Source: Pseudarthrobacter oxydans (GTDB lineage: Bacteria > Actinomycetota > Actinomycetes > Actinomycetales > Micrococcaceae). Taken from it: DNA of 64,000 bases. Positions 27,876 through 45,947 of the stretch are shown in pieces. The number at the start of each line of letters is the position of its first letter. Position 1 is the stretch's first letter. The stretch lies in assembly GCF_034258515.1 (NCBI RefSeq), contig NZ_CP139438.1, positions 3,162,001 to 3,226,000 on the forward strand, read 5' to 3'. The notes beneath the pieces are model-generated. The model had not been told where the DNA came from. It saw only the letters and a program-made list of their open reading frames with translations, and searched no databases. The position numbers and the translations under genes are program-made.

Positions 27876-28285
27876 GTCGCCTGACTCTCTTTCAGTCTGT
27901 GCTTCCCCTGGTTAGGGCTGCCCTGTTCATTTCTCGTTGTATGGCTGCCGAAGCATTTGAAGTCGTAACTACCACCCGCCGCACAAGCTGAATCCGGATA
28001 ATCCGGGTTCCTCACCTTGCCGGCGCAACCGACCCCCGCGGTCGGGCGTGTCGCGCTGTGCACGCATACAAATCCGCTATTCCATGGGGAGTGGGTTATG
28101 TTTGGTCTTCCACTTGGACCCTGGCATCCGGCATTATCCGGATCGGGACGCGAAGAAGCGCTTGAACAACTCATCTAGTATGCCGGAATTTGGCGGCAGA
28201 AGCGAATCGGCGCCGCTCACGCCCGGCTGCGGGTGCTTCTTCCGGGGCCATTGCCCCTCGTCCCAACCGAATGGATGATAGGGGC
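27876..28285. other. 410-bp divergent control region between rpsJ and GH1 gene
   Basis: This region must hold the S10 operon promoter and leader and the promoter of the GH1 gene. No clear sigma-A promoter was identified with confidence. It contains an 11-bp inverted repeat, ATCCGGATAAT at 27992-28002 and its complement at 28133-28143, and CCGCTATTCC at 28074, partly like the CCGCTATATGA motif upstream of rpoA and rpoB. No extra gene is supported. Confidence 0.45.
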
Positions 28286-29722
28286 ATGACCCTGGAAAGC
28301 ACAGACTCGGCGACCGAACTCGCCAGCCGGATGCCGGCGTCGTTCACTTTGGGGGTAGCCGCTGCTGCCTTCCAGATTGAAGGAGCATTGGCCGACGGCG
28401 GGCGGGGGCCCTCCGGCTGGGATGCCTTCGCCGAGAAGCCGGGCGCCATCGTGGACGGCCACTCCCCCGCCGTGGCGTGCGACCACTACAACAGGCTGCC
28501 AGAGGACGTGGCCCTGCTGAAGGACCTTGGGGTGGACTCCTACCGCTTCTCACTGTCCTGGCCGCGGATCCAACCCGAAGGGCGCGGCGGTTTCAACAAA
28601 GAAGGACTGGACTTCTACGACCGGCTCCTGGACCAGCTGCTTGCGGCCGGGGTCAGCCCGATGGCTACGCTCTACCACTGGGATACCCCGCTGCCGCTGG
28701 AACACCGCGGCGGCTGGATGAACCGGGAGACAGCCGAGCGCTTCGGCGAATATGCCAGTGCCGCGGGCGAACGCTTCGGGGACCGTGTGGCGCAGTGGGT
28801 CACCTTGAACGAACCCGTCTCGGTGACCCTGAACGGCTATGCCCTGGGCGTGCATGCCCCCGGCCATGCGCTCATGTTCGACGCACTCCCGTCCATTCAC
28901 CACCAACTGCTGGCCCACGGCCTTGGTGCGCAGGCACTGCGGGCAGCCGGCGTAACCGGAGGCATCGGGGTGACCAACCTGCACGCGCCCGTGCGGCCCG
29001 CCAGCGGCAAGATAGGTGACCGGCTCGTAGCCCACCTCTATGACCTGCTGATGAACCGGATCTACGCAGATCCCGTGCTGCTGGGCCGCTACCCGAAGCT
29101 TCCCCTGTATGCCAAGCCATGGCTGCGCTCCATCGGCAGGATCTCCGACGCCGATCTGCGGACCATCCACCAGCCACTGGACTTCTACGGCCTGAATTAC
29201 TACTTCCCCGTGAAGGTGGCCCTGGGACGCGGCGCAGCATCAATCCCGGCAGATGTCCACAAAGCGGTGGCGCGACTGCCCTTCCACGAGGTGGGCTACC
29301 CGGAATACGACAGCACCGGGTTTGGTTGGCCTGTGGCCCCGGATCATCTGGGTGTCCTGCTGAAAGAGCTCCACGACCGGTACGGCGAAGTACTGCCGCC
29401 GGTGTTCATCACCGAGGGCGGCGCCAGCTTCCCTGAGCCCGAGACCGTGTCCGGAACATGGCAGGACGAGGAGCGGGTGCGCTACCTGGCCACGCACCTT
29501 GGGGCAGCCCTTGATGCCACCGCTCCGGGCGGGATCGCTTCCGGCGTGGACCTCCGGGGCTACTACGTGTGGACCCTCATGGACAACTTCGAGTGGGCGG
29601 CCGGATATTCACAACGCTTCGGACTGGTCCATGTGGACTTTGACACCCAGGCGCGCACCCCGAAACAGTCCTTCTACTGGTACCAGGAACTCAGCCGCGC
29701 AAGGAAAGCGGGCAAGGCCTAG
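28286..29722 (+). CDS. Family 1 glycoside hydrolase (beta-glucosidase-like)
   Basis: This 478-aa TIM-barrel enzyme hydrolyses beta-linked glycosides with retention. The acid/base Glu is in VTLNEPVSVT and the nucleophile Glu in VFITEGGASF. The family usually reads TENG at the latter; here it is TEGG, with the Glu intact. SYRFSLSWPRIQP and GVDLRGYYVWTLMDNFEW also match. No signal peptide, so it is probably cytoplasmic, acting on imported oligosaccharides. Start 28286 is preferred over in-frame starts at 28190 and 28271 because GGAT/AGGGG lies upstream and the family similarity begins soon after. Confidence 0.92.
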   Translation: MTLESTDSATELASRMPASFTLGVAAAAFQIEGALADGGRGPSGWDAFAEKPGAIVDGHSPAVACDHYNRLPEDVALLKDLGVDSYRFSLSWPRIQPEGRGGFNKEGLDFYDRLLDQLLAAGVSPMATLYHWDTPLPLEHRGGWMNRETAERFGEYASAAGERFGDRVAQWVTLNEPVSVTLNGYALGVHAPGHALMFDALPSIHHQLLAHGLGAQALRAAGVTGGIGVTNLHAPVRPASGKIGDRLVAHLYDLLMNRIYADPVLLGRYPKLPLYAKPWLRSIGRISDADLRTIHQPLDFYGLNYYFPVKVALGRGAASIPADVHKAVARLPFHEVGYPEYDSTGFGWPVAPDHLGVLLKELHDRYGEVLPPVFITEGGASFPEPETVSGTWQDEERVRYLATHLGAALDATAPGGIASGVDLRGYYVWTLMDNFEWAAGYSQRFGLVHVDFDTQARTPKQSFYWYQELSRARKAGKA

Positions 29723-29753
29723 TTTGTGCTCCCGGCGGGGGCGCCGTGAGCAG

Positions 29754-29879
29754 CTACAGCTCCTTGTTAGCCCTGTTGATGCGCTTCGCGCGGTCGATCT
29801 CGTGGCGGAAATACCGCCTGGCCCAAAACACACCGGCCACGACGGCAACCGCGATGATCAGGAAAATTAGCCAGCCCAT
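29754..29879 (-). CDS. Small single-pass membrane protein, 41 aa
   Basis: The ATG at 29879 follows AAAGGAG with 8-nt spacing. The product MGWLIFLIIAVAVVAGVFWA is one TM helix, followed by RRYFRHEIDRAKRINRANKEL split as a charged cytoplasmic tail. The hydrophobic segment with a positive stop-transfer flank and the good ribosome-binding site support it as real. It lies between the GH1 stop (31 bp away) and the tuf terminator, on the tuf strand but beyond the terminator. Function is unknown. Confidence 0.7.
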   Translation of the reverse strand: MGWLIFLIIAVAVVAGVFWARRYFRHEIDRAKRINRANKEL

Positions 29880-29929
29880 GGTGAACTCCTTTCGGTCCAG
29901 CAACAGTATCAGGGCCGCGTTAACCGAAA

Positions 29930-29965
29930 AGAACAGCCCCGCTGCAGTAGCAGCGGGGCTGTTCT
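29930..29965 (-). terminator. Intrinsic terminator after tuf
   Basis: A perfect 15-bp stem (29931-29945 with 29950-29964) has an AGTA/TACT loop. On the minus strand it is followed by a TTCTTTTC tract. It lies 16 bp beyond the tuf stop. Confidence 0.85.
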
Positions 29966-29980
29966 TCAGTTCAACAAGAA

Positions 29981-31171
29981 TTACTTGATGATCTTGGTAA
30001 CGCGTCCTGAACCAACGGTGCGGCCGCCTTCGCGGATTGCGAAGCCGAGGCCCTCTTCCATTGCGATCGGCTGGATGAGCGCAACGGTCATCTCAGTGTT
30101 GTCGCCGGGCATAACCATTTCCGTGCCCTCGGGCAGGGTGATAACGCCGGTTACGTCCGTGGTACGGAAGTAGAACTGCGGGCGGTAGTTGGAGTAGAAC
30201 GGGTTGTGACGCCCGCCTTCGTCCTTGGAGAGGATGTAGACGTTAGCCTCGAAGTCGGTGTGCGGGGTGATGGAACCCGGCTTGACGACAACCTGGCCAC
30301 GCTCGACATCGTCGCGCTTCAGACCGCGGAGCAGGAGGCCACAGTTCTCGCCGGCCCATGCTTCGTCGAGCTGCTTGTGGAACATCTCGATACCGGTAAC
30401 CGTGGTCTTCTGGACCGGACGGATGCCGACGATCTCGACCTCGGAGTTGATGGCGAGGGTTCCACGCTCGGCGCGGCCCGTAACAACGGTGCCACGGCCG
30501 GTGATGGTGAAGACGTCCTCGATCGGCATCAGGAAGGGCTTGTCGCGGTCGCGGATGGGGTCCGGAACGGACTCGTCCACAGCAGCCATCAGGTCCTCAA
30601 CGGACTTGACCCACTCGGGGTCGCCTTCCAGGGCCTTGAGGCCTGAAACGCGGACAACCGGTGCTTCGTCGCCATCGAAGCCCTGCGAGCTGAGGAGCTC
30701 ACGAACTTCCATTTCAACGAGGTCCAGCAGTTCCTCATCGTCAACCATGTCAGCCTTGTTCAGGGCGACCAGCAGGTAGGGAACACCAACCTGGCGGGCG
30801 AGCAGAACGTGCTCGCGGGTCTGAGCCATGGGGCCATCGGTAGCAGCAACCACGAGGATTGCGCCGTCCATCTGGGCAGCACCGGTGATCATGTTCTTGA
30901 TGTAGTCAGCGTGACCGGGAGCGTCTACGTGTGCGTAGTGGCGCTTCTCGGTCTGGTACTCCACGTGGGAGATGTTGATGGTAATACCGCGCTGACGCTC
31001 TTCGGGAGCAGAGTCGATCGACGCGAAGTCGCGCTTCTCGTTGAGATCCGGGTACTTGTCGTACAGCACCTTGGAAATGGCGGCCGTCAACGTCGTCTTA
31101 CCGTGGTCAACGTGACCAATGGTGCCGATGTTAACGTGCGGCTTAGTCCGCTCGAACTTTGCCTTTGCCAC
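29981..31171 (-). CDS. tuf: Elongation factor Tu
   Basis: EF-Tu, 396 aa, carries aminoacyl-tRNA to the ribosome. G motifs: G1 [12 protein letters not shown]3 [20 protein letters not shown], and G4 NKADM. The switch I region has [14 protein letters not shown]. The start is GTG at 31171, with AGGAGG 5 nt upstream. A 264-bp gap from fusA suggests a separate promoter; ACTAGTATT near 31290 is a possible -10. Confidence 0.98.
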   Translation of the reverse strand: MAKAKFERTKPHVNIGTIGHVDHGKTTLTAAISKVLYDKYPDLNEKRDFASIDSAPEERQRGITINISHVEYQTEKRHYAHVDAPGHADYIKNMITGAAQMDGAILVVAATDGPMAQTREHVLLARQVGVPYLLVALNKADMVDDEELLDLVEMEVRELLSSQGFDGDEAPVVRVSGLKALEGDPEWVKSVEDLMAAVDESVPDPIRDRDKPFLMPIEDVFTITGRGTVVTGRAERGTLAINSEVEIVGIRPVQKTTVTGIEMFHKQLDEAWAGENCGLLLRGLKRDDVERGQVVVKPGSITPHTDFEANVYILSKDEGGRHNPFYSNYRPQFYFRTTDVTGVITLPEGTEMVMPGDNTEMTVALIQPIAMEEGLGFAIREGGRTVGSGRVTKIIK

Positions 31172-31435
31172 AGGTTCCTCCTAGAACGTTTTCAAATGAC
31201 GTACCCTTCAGCCGCGCTTGTCGCGGCGGAAACTCAGGTAAGTCTACTTGGGGGGCTTTGGATTGGTGAAATTGCAGATTCAGGAACTAATACTAGTGCC
31301 TTGAGCCTGTTCGTGCAGATGGCCGGGACCCGGCTTGACCGGATGAATCCGACCGGCCCGGCCACCTGCACCGGCTGCGCTGACCGCTTCCGGCAGGCGC
31401 ACCCGAGGTTGTTCGCTTAGAAAAGTCCCAGGGGA

Positions 31436-33550
<2,115 letters not shown>

Positions 33551-33581
33551 GGGGTCTCCTTTTGGGATTGACTACGCGTTC

Positions 33582-33607
33582 GCCGCCGGCTCGGTTGAGC
33601 CGGCGGC
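33582..33607 (-). other. Intercistronic hairpin between rpsG and fusA
   Basis: An 11-bp perfect GC-rich stem (33582-33592 with 33597-33607) with a GGTT/AACC loop lies 11 bp after the rpsG stop and 32 bp before the fusA start. There is no T-run, so partial attenuation, processing or translational control of fusA is more likely than full termination. Confidence 0.5.
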
Positions 33608-33618
33608 GCCCGGGAGTA

Positions 33619-34089
33619 TTACCAGCGGTAGTGTGCGAAGGCCTTGTTGGACTCGGCCATCTTGTGGGTGTCTTCGCGACGCTTCACAGCGGCACCGAGA
33701 CCGTTGGATGCATCCAGGATTTCGTTCTGGAGGCGCTCGGTCATCGTCTTTTCGCGGCGGGCCTTGGAGTAGCCAACCAGCCAACGCAGGGCGAGGGCGG
33801 TGGAGCGGCCCGGCTTGACCTCGACCGGAACCTGGTAGGTTGCGCCACCAACACGGCGGGAGCGGACCTCGAGGGAAGGCTTGACGTTGTCCATGGCCTT
33901 CTTGAGGGCTGCTACGGGGTCGCCGCCGGACTTGGCACGGGCGCCTTCGAGGGCACCGTAGACGATGCGCTCTGCAGTGGACTTCTTGCCGTCAACGAGC
34001 ACCTTGTTGATGAGCTGGGTGACCAGCGGGGAGCCGTAAACGGGATCTAGTACGAGCGGCCGCTTGGGGGCCGGACCCTTGCGAGGCAT
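33619..34089 (-). CDS. rpsG: 30S ribosomal protein S7
   Basis: S7, 156 aa, nucleates the 30S head. Start at 34089 gives [20 protein letters not shown], the usual beginning; in-frame codons up to 34191 overlap rpsL and are not used. The core has [20 protein letters not shown] and [20 protein letters not shown], and it ends [11 protein letters not shown]. It starts 1 bp after the rpsL stop codon. Confidence 0.98.
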   Translation of the reverse strand: MPRKGPAPKRPLVLDPVYGSPLVTQLINKVLVDGKKSTAERIVYGALEGARAKSGGDPVAALKKAMDNVKPSLEVRSRRVGGATYQVPVEVKPGRSTALALRWLVGYSKARREKTMTERLQNEILDASNGLGAAVKRREDTHKMAESNKAFAHYRW

Positions 34090-34090
34090 A

Positions 34091-34465
34091 TTACTTCTTC
34101 TCCATCTTTGCGCCGTAGCGGCTGCGTGCCTGCTTACGGTTCTTGACACCCTGGGTATCGAGGGCACCACGGACGATCTTGTAGCGGACACCCGGAAGGT
34201 CCTTCACACGACCACCGCGAACGAGCACAATGGAGTGCTCCTGCAGGTTGTGGCCAACACCGGGGATGTAAGCGGTAACTTCCACGCCGCCGTTGAGGCG
34301 CACACGTGCCACCTTACGCAGAGCCGAGTTCGGCTTCTTCGGGGTGGTGGTGTAGACGCGGGTGCAGACACCGCGGCGCATGGGGCTGCCCTTAAGCGCG
34401 GGAGCCTTGGTCTTTGAGACCTTAGGCGTGCGGCCCTTGCGGACCAGCTGGTTAATCGTAGGCAC
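34091..34465 (-). CDS. rpsL: 30S ribosomal protein S12
   Basis: S12, 124 aa, sits at the decoding centre. A GTG start at 34465 gives [23 protein letters not shown] lies 9 nt upstream. A 30-residue in-frame upstream extension is not family-like. The two Lys positions at which streptomycin-resistance changes occur elsewhere (TTPKKPNS and GGRVKDLPG) carry the sensitive residue, so no such mutation is present. First gene of the str operon. Confidence 0.97.
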   Translation of the reverse strand: MPTINQLVRKGRTPKVSKTKAPALKGSPMRRGVCTRVYTTTPKKPNSALRKVARVRLNGGVEVTAYIPGVGHNLQEHSIVLVRGGRVKDLPGVRYKIVRGALDTQGVKNRKQARSRYGAKMEKK

Positions 34466-34798
34466 TCTCGTGTTCTCCGTTTTATCCGGAGTGGCCGCTT
34501 CCGGCCACTCTCCTTTGCGTTGCCCCGCCGCCCGGGCCTTGAAGAAGTTCTCCATGGCGGCGAAGGCGAAGCCTTAATAGTCGGATCGCATCCATAGGAA
34601 CTGACTTACGTCTTCAATGGCCCCTAGGCATGCAAAAATGTGGCATACGTTGCACAAGAACCCTGCAAACCGGAAACGTCGCTCTGGTTCAGCCTTTCAG
34701 CTGGTACCGGCGCACTCATCCACTGCCACAATAACAATTGGTAACAAGTCTAGCATGGACGGCCCGTACCCCTTAATCAGGGCCATGCCGCCCCAACG
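34466..34798. other. 333-bp gap with str-operon control region
   Basis: No gene is supported. On the minus strand a TAGACT -10-like hexamer lies at 34747-34752, just beyond the rpoC terminator, and another weak candidate (TATGGA with TTGAAG 15 bp upstream) near 34590-34615. Either could start the rpsL-rpsG-fusA transcript; neither has a good -35 at the ideal distance. Confidence 0.4.
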
Positions 34799-34837
34799 GG
34801 AAGGCCCCGTCCCCGCGGTGCGGGGACGGGGCCTTCC
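34799..34837 (-). terminator. Terminator after rpoC
   Basis: An 18-bp perfect GC-rich stem (34799-34816 with 34820-34837) with a 3-nt loop lies 22 bp beyond the rpoC stop. There is no T-run after it on the minus strand, but the stem is very stable and the next gene starts over 300 bp away. Confidence 0.75.
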
Positions 34838-34859
34838 ATCAATCAGCGGGACTGCCGCT

Positions 34860-38759
<3,900 letters not shown>

Positions 38760-38877
38760 ATGGTCCCTGTTCTCTCTTGTTCTCTAAATTCTGAAGTCTT
38801 GGGTTACGGAAAGAGGGAGGTGAGGTACCGGAAAAGGCAGCGCGGGTGGCGCGCTGCTTTCCCGGTACGCCCGCCTG

Positions 38878-42387
<3,510 letters not shown>

Positions 42388-42436
42388 GAGGGATCCTTCC
42401 ACAGACCTTCAGGCGTTTTCAGATCTCCCCCGCTGT

Positions 42437-42462
42437 GCACCCTGCGGAATGCTCCGCAGTGC
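42437..42462 (-). other. Hairpin in rpoB leader
   Basis: CTGCGGA (42442-42448) pairs perfectly with TCCGCAG (42453-42459) around ATGC, with further GC pairing beyond one mismatch. It lies about 50 nt before the rpoB start. No T-run follows. Confidence 0.45.
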
Positions 42463-42474
42463 TACCATCCGGTT

Positions 42475-42485
42475 CCGCTATATGA
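42475..42485 (-). promoter_or_regulatory. CCGCTATATGA motif, rpoB-proximal copy
   Basis: This is an exact 11-bp match to the motif 24 bp upstream of rpoA and to the second rpoB copy 83 bp away. It has the same orientation relative to the gene. It lies downstream of the candidate promoter, so it may act in the leader RNA. Confidence 0.45.
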
Positions 42486-42557
42486 CCCGGGGCCGGTGCT
42501 GACCATGCTGTGACGTTGTTGACGGCACGTTGATTGTCAGCTGCCAGGCAAAGCCCA

Positions 42558-42568
42558 CCGCTATATGA
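42558..42568 (-). promoter_or_regulatory. CCGCTATATGA motif, rpoB-distal copy
   Basis: Second exact copy upstream of rpoB, about 170 bp before the TTG start and about 50 bp downstream of the candidate -10. On the coding strand it reads TCATATAGCGG. Confidence 0.45.
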
Positions 42569-42625
42569 AGGCTGAAGGTAAACAGGGAAGACGCAAATAT
42601 CTACGATACGGCAAAATAACCTACA

Positions 42626-42654
42626 TGTCTACCCCACATCCGGCGGGATTGCAA
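42626..42654 (-). promoter_or_regulatory. Candidate rpoBC promoter
   Basis: On the minus strand, TTGCAA (42649-42654) and TAGACA (42626-42631, followed by T) are separated by 17 bp. This would give an rpoB leader of about 230 nt. The match to a housekeeping promoter is by eye. Confidence 0.5.
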
Positions 42655-42849
42655 GCACCGGATTTCCGCCCGACTCCCTGGCGACGTTGAAGAGGCTTCC
42701 TGAACAGGCTTCCCAAGGCGCCGCCCGCGTTCCGGAATGCAACTTGCTTTGCGGAATGCACCTGGCGGGACAGGCGTTTGAATAGTTAGGTGACCAGGGT
42801 CACGGTACCCTTGGTGGCCTACACCGAAAACGGACCGGAAGAGATAACC

Positions 42850-44049
42850 ATGGGCAACTCTCCTGACAACACTGACGTTGTCATACTCGCAGCAGCGCGC
42901 ACACCGCAGGGCCGGCTCAACGGGCAGCTTGCAAGCTTCACCGCGGTGGAGCTCGGCGCCCGCGCCATCAAGGCTGCCCTGGAAGCCAGTGGCGTGGACG
43001 CCGCTGACGTGGACGCCGTCATCATGGGACAGGTGCTGCAGGCGGGCGCCGGCCAGAACCCCGCCCGGCAAAGCTCCATCGGCGCCGGCATCGGCTGGGA
43101 CGTCCCTGCCGTGACCGTCAACAAGGTGTGCCTGTCCGGGCTCACCGCGGTGATTGACGCCGCCCGCCTGATCCGGGCCGGGGAGGCGGACGTTGTGGTG
43201 GCCGGCGGCCAGGAATCCATGACCCGCGCCCCGCACCTGCTGCCCGGTTCCAGGCAGGGGTGGACGTACGGCTCGATCCAGGCATTGGACGCCGCCGCCC
43301 ACGATGGCCTCACCGACGCCTTCGACGGCCAGTCCATGGGCCTCTCCACCGAGACCCGCAACCTGGCACTGGGGATCGACCGGACCTCCCAGGACAACGT
43401 CGCTGCGCAGTCCCACCAGCGTGCCGCGCTGGCTGCCAAGAATGGAACGTTCGACGACGAGATCGTCCCGGTCAGCGTGAAGCAGCGCAAGGGGGACCCC
43501 ATCGTCGTGTCCACTGACGAGGGGGTTCGGCCCAACACGTCTGTGGATTCCCTTGCCGGCCTGCGCGCCGCCTTTGTCACGGACGGGACCATCACCGCCG
43601 GCAACTCATCTCCCCTGTCCGACGGGGCCGCCGCCCTGGTGCTGGCCTCCCGCGGCTATGCGGAGAAACACGGCCTTGAGTACCTCGCTGTCGTTGGGAA
43701 GCCCGGGCAGGTGGCAGGACCGGACAACTCACTGCACTCCCAGCCCTCCAACGCCATCCGGAACGCGCTGGCACGGGCGGGATGGACCACTGCTGACCTC
43801 GACTTCATCGAAATCAACGAAGCCTTCGGATCGGTGGCGGTGCAGTCGCTCAAGGACCTGGACTACCCGCTTGAGAAGTGCAATATCCACGGCGGGGCCA
43901 TTGCGCTGGGCCACCCCATCGGGGCCTCCGGCGCGCGCCTGGCCGTGCATGCCGCACATGAACTCAAGCGCCGCGGAACAGGCAAGGCGGCGGTGTCCCT
44001 GTGCGGCGGCGGCGGGCAGGGCGAAGCGCTCCTGCTGTACCGCGACTGA
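42850..44049 (+). CDS. Acetyl-CoA C-acetyltransferase (thiolase)
   Basis: This 399-aa biosynthetic-type thiolase condenses or cleaves acyl-CoA units. The nucleophile is Cys94 in NKVCLSGLTAV; the catalytic His is in GHPIGASGARLAVH and the second Cys in SLCGGGGQGEA. ATG at 42850 is chosen because GGAAGAG lies 8 nt upstream; the in-frame ATG at 42790 adds 20 non-family residues. The stop overlaps the next gene by one base, so both are one unit inserted between rpoB and rplL on the opposite strand. Confidence 0.94.
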   Translation: MGNSPDNTDVVILAAARTPQGRLNGQLASFTAVELGARAIKAALEASGVDAADVDAVIMGQVLQAGAGQNPARQSSIGAGIGWDVPAVTVNKVCLSGLTAVIDAARLIRAGEADVVVAGGQESMTRAPHLLPGSRQGWTYGSIQALDAAAHDGLTDAFDGQSMGLSTETRNLALGIDRTSQDNVAAQSHQRAALAAKNGTFDDEIVPVSVKQRKGDPIVVSTDEGVRPNTSVDSLAGLRAAFVTDGTITAGNSSPLSDGAAALVLASRGYAEKHGLEYLAVVGKPGQVAGPDNSLHSQPSNAIRNALARAGWTTADLDFIEINEAFGSVAVQSLKDLDYPLEKCNIHGGAIALGHPIGASGARLAVHAAHELKRRGTGKAAVSLCGGGGQGEALLLYRD

Positions 44050-44546
44050 TGGCGGACGAAGTTGTGAAAGACGCGGACGGCGTCGGACATGGACGCTTCC
44101 TGGCCGACGCCGCCGCCCGCGGCCTGCAGGTGGACATCGTCGAAAGGCCCGCCGCCAAAAGCCTCGAGGAAGCGGCGGCGATCCTGGGAATCACGCCGGC
44201 GGACATCGTGAAGTCGCTGGTGGTCAAGCACAAGGACGGCTCGTTCCTGTTTGCGCTGATTCCCGGCGACCGGCAGATCTCGTGGCCGAAGCTGCGGACC
44301 CTGGTGGGCGTCAACAAGCTGTCGCTGCCGCCCGCGGACGCGGCCCTGGATGCAACCGGCTATGAACGCGGCACCATCACCCCGCTGGGCAGCACCAAGA
44401 GCTGGCCGGTCTATGCGGACTCCACCGTTACCGGACGCAGGATCTCGATGGGCGCAGGCGCCCACGGCTACAGCGCTTTCGTGGATGCGGACGCCCTGAC
44501 CGCAGCACTGGGTGCCGTCGTCGCGGACATCAGCGACCCGGCCTGA
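44049..44546 (+). CDS. YbaK/aminoacyl-tRNA deacylase-type protein
   Basis: This 165-aa protein resembles the YbaK/ProXp family, which hydrolyses mischarged tRNAs such as Cys-tRNA(Pro). Typical parts: EAAAILGITPADIVKSLVVK, with the conserved Lys, then FALIPGDRQISW and GVNKLSLPPAD. The C-terminal GAGAHGYSAFVDADAL matches the family pocket. The ATG at 44049 overlaps the thiolase TGA; an in-frame ATG at 44001 lies inside thiolase coding sequence. Exact tRNA specificity cannot be assigned. Confidence 0.87.
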   Translation: MADEVVKDADGVGHGRFLADAAARGLQVDIVERPAAKSLEEAAAILGITPADIVKSLVVKHKDGSFLFALIPGDRQISWPKLRTLVGVNKLSLPPADAALDATGYERGTITPLGSTKSWPVYADSTVTGRRISMGAGAHGYSAFVDADALTAALGAVVADISDPA

Positions 44547-44562
44547 CCGCGGCTGGGAACGC

Positions 44563-44597
44563 AAAAGCCCCGCCCACATGACGTGGACGGGGCTTTT
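44563..44597. terminator. Bidirectional terminator between YbaK gene and rplL
   Basis: The stem AAAAGCCCCG (44563-44572) with CGGGGCTTTT (44588-44597) plus an inner CCAC/GTGG has a T4 run at both ends. It lies 16 bp from each neighbouring stop codon of the convergent genes. Confidence 0.85.
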
Positions 44598-44613
44598 CGC
44601 GGAAAAGGCGTTG

Positions 44614-44991
44614 TTACTTGAGGGTAACGGTGGCGCCTGCAGCCTCGAGCTGCTCCTTGGCCTTCTCGGCAGCTTCCTTGGTAGCACCTTCGAGGACAGC
44701 CTTGGGAGCGCTGTCAACCAGGTCCTTTGCTTCCTTGAGGCCCAGGGAAGTGATGGCGCGAACTTCCTTGATCACTGCGATCTTCTTGTCGCCGGCTGCT
44801 TCGAGGACGACGTCGAAGTCGGTCTTCTCTTCAACCTCTTCAGCAGCTGCGCCACCGGCGGGGCCGGCAACTGCAACAGCAGCAGCGGTAACTTCGAAGG
44901 TCTCTTCGAAGAGCTTGACGAACTCGGAGAGCTCGATGATGGTCAGTTCCTTGAAAGCTTCAATGAGCTCTTCGTTGCTGAGCTTCGCCAT
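44614..44991 (-). CDS. rplL: 50S ribosomal protein L7/L12
   Basis: L7/L12, 125 aa, the multi-copy stalk protein that recruits translation GTPases. Start at 44991 gives [20 protein letters not shown]; upstream in-frame codons to 45042 are not family-like. The N-terminal dimer domain is followed by an Ala/Gly hinge and the C-terminal domain ([20 protein letters not shown] and [20 protein letters not shown]). Confidence 0.98.
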   Translation of the reverse strand: MAKLSNEELIEAFKELTIIELSEFVKLFEETFEVTAAAVAVAGPAGGAAAEEVEEKTDFDVVLEAAGDKKIAVIKEVRAITSLGLKEAKDLVDSAPKAVLEGATKEAAEKAKEQLEAAGATVTLK

Positions 44992-45068
44992 GGTAGGCGT
45001 CCTTCCTGTTGTGGTGTTCAGCGGCGCGGGGCCGGGCATCACACCGGAGTCTGGTGGGGTGAAGAGAC

Positions 45069-45650
45069 TTAGTTCTCTTCAGCTGCGGGAGCGTCAGCCG
45101 GGGCTTCAGCTTCTGCGGCAGGTGCTTCTTCAGCGGCAGGCGCCTCGGCAGCTGCCGGTGCACCGTTCTCTTCTTCAAGCTTGAGGCGCAGTGCGTCAAT
45201 GATGCGTGCAGCGGCGGCGGCAGGGGCCTTGAGGACGCCTGCAACCTTGGCGAGCTGCAGCTCACGGGACTCGAGTGCTGCCAGTGCGGCAACCTCGCTG
45301 GCGTTCAGAGCCTTGCCCTCGAAGTAGCCGGTCTTGATGACAAGCTGCTTGTTGGTCTTGGCAAAATCCGTCAGGCTCTTGGCAGCGGCAACTGCGTCAC
45401 CCTTGATGAACGCGATTGCAGTGGGGCCGGAGAGCTGGTCGTTGAATGCTTCAACGCCGGCTTCCTTGGCTGCAATGGCGGTCAGGGTGTTCTTGACGAC
45501 CGCGAACTTGGTGTCCTGGCCGAGAGAAACACGCAGCTGCTTGAGCTGTGCAACGGTGAGCCCGCGGTATTCGGTCAGGACAGCGGCGTTCGATTCCTTG
45601 AAATCGTTAGTGATCTCAGCTACTGCTGAAACCTTGGTAGGCGTTGCCAT
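45069..45650 (-). CDS. rplJ: 50S ribosomal protein L10
   Basis: L10, 193 aa, the stalk base. Start at 45650 gives [20 protein letters not shown], preceded by AAGGAGGGTT. It continues [20 protein letters not shown] and [17 protein letters not shown]. The last 30 residues are Ala/Glu/Pro-rich. In other bacteria the L10-L7/L12 complex binds its own mRNA leader; the leader here has a terminator-like hairpin (45712-45739). The frame stays open upstream to 45863 but without family likeness. Confidence 0.97.
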   Translation of the reverse strand: MATPTKVSAVAEITNDFKESNAAVLTEYRGLTVAQLKQLRVSLGQDTKFAVVKNTLTAIAAKEAGVEAFNDQLSGPTAIAFIKGDAVAAAKSLTDFAKTNKQLVIKTGYFEGKALNASEVAALAALESRELQLAKVAGVLKAPAAAAARIIDALRLKLEEENGAPAAAEAPAAEEAPAAEAEAPADAPAAEEN

Positions 45651-45711
45651 AACCCTCCTTCCGGGGATAGTGCCGGTATTCGACGGTCCCCGCTCAAGGT
45701 GAGCTAAAACT

Positions 45712-45739
45712 AAAAACGCCCCGCGCAGATGCACGGGGC
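45712..45739 (-). promoter_or_regulatory. Attenuator-like hairpin in rplJL leader
   Basis: On the minus strand, 45731-45739 pairs with 45718-45726 (8 of 9 bp) around a 4-nt loop and is followed at once by GTTTTTAGTTTT. It has the form of an intrinsic terminator and lies 62 nt before the rplJ ATG, inside the leader. That is the arrangement of L10-type leader regulation, with alternative pairing upstream expected. Confidence 0.55.
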
Positions 45740-45947
45740 TAGGCTCAACACGGATATCCCATGGAGCTGCTGCTTCGTTCACCTGCGCCGGCCGCCCTAC
45801 GTTGAGGGTCCTTCGTCCAGAAACCCACTGCGTCTCCCGCGCACAACTGCAGAGTTGAGCCATGTTCGAGAGAGTGGATTTCCAACAACCGACGGTCTTT
45901 GGTCCTTCAAGTCTACGGGAGAGCCATCACTGCGCCAAATCGCGCCC

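Larger units (their letters stand above)
42388..42849. other. 462-bp divergent region between rpoB and thiolase gene
   Basis: No gene is supported here. On the minus strand it holds a candidate rpoB promoter (42626-42654), two copies of CCGCTATATGA (42558 and 42475) and a hairpin (42437-42462). The leader to rpoB would be about 230 nt. The thiolase promoter is presumably in the right-hand part; none is clear. Confidence 0.5.

Noticed and set aside
45651..45863. Upstream in-frame extension of rplJ
   Set aside because: Lacks L10 similarity, crosses the leader hairpin, and the ATG at 45650 has an excellent ribosome-binding site.
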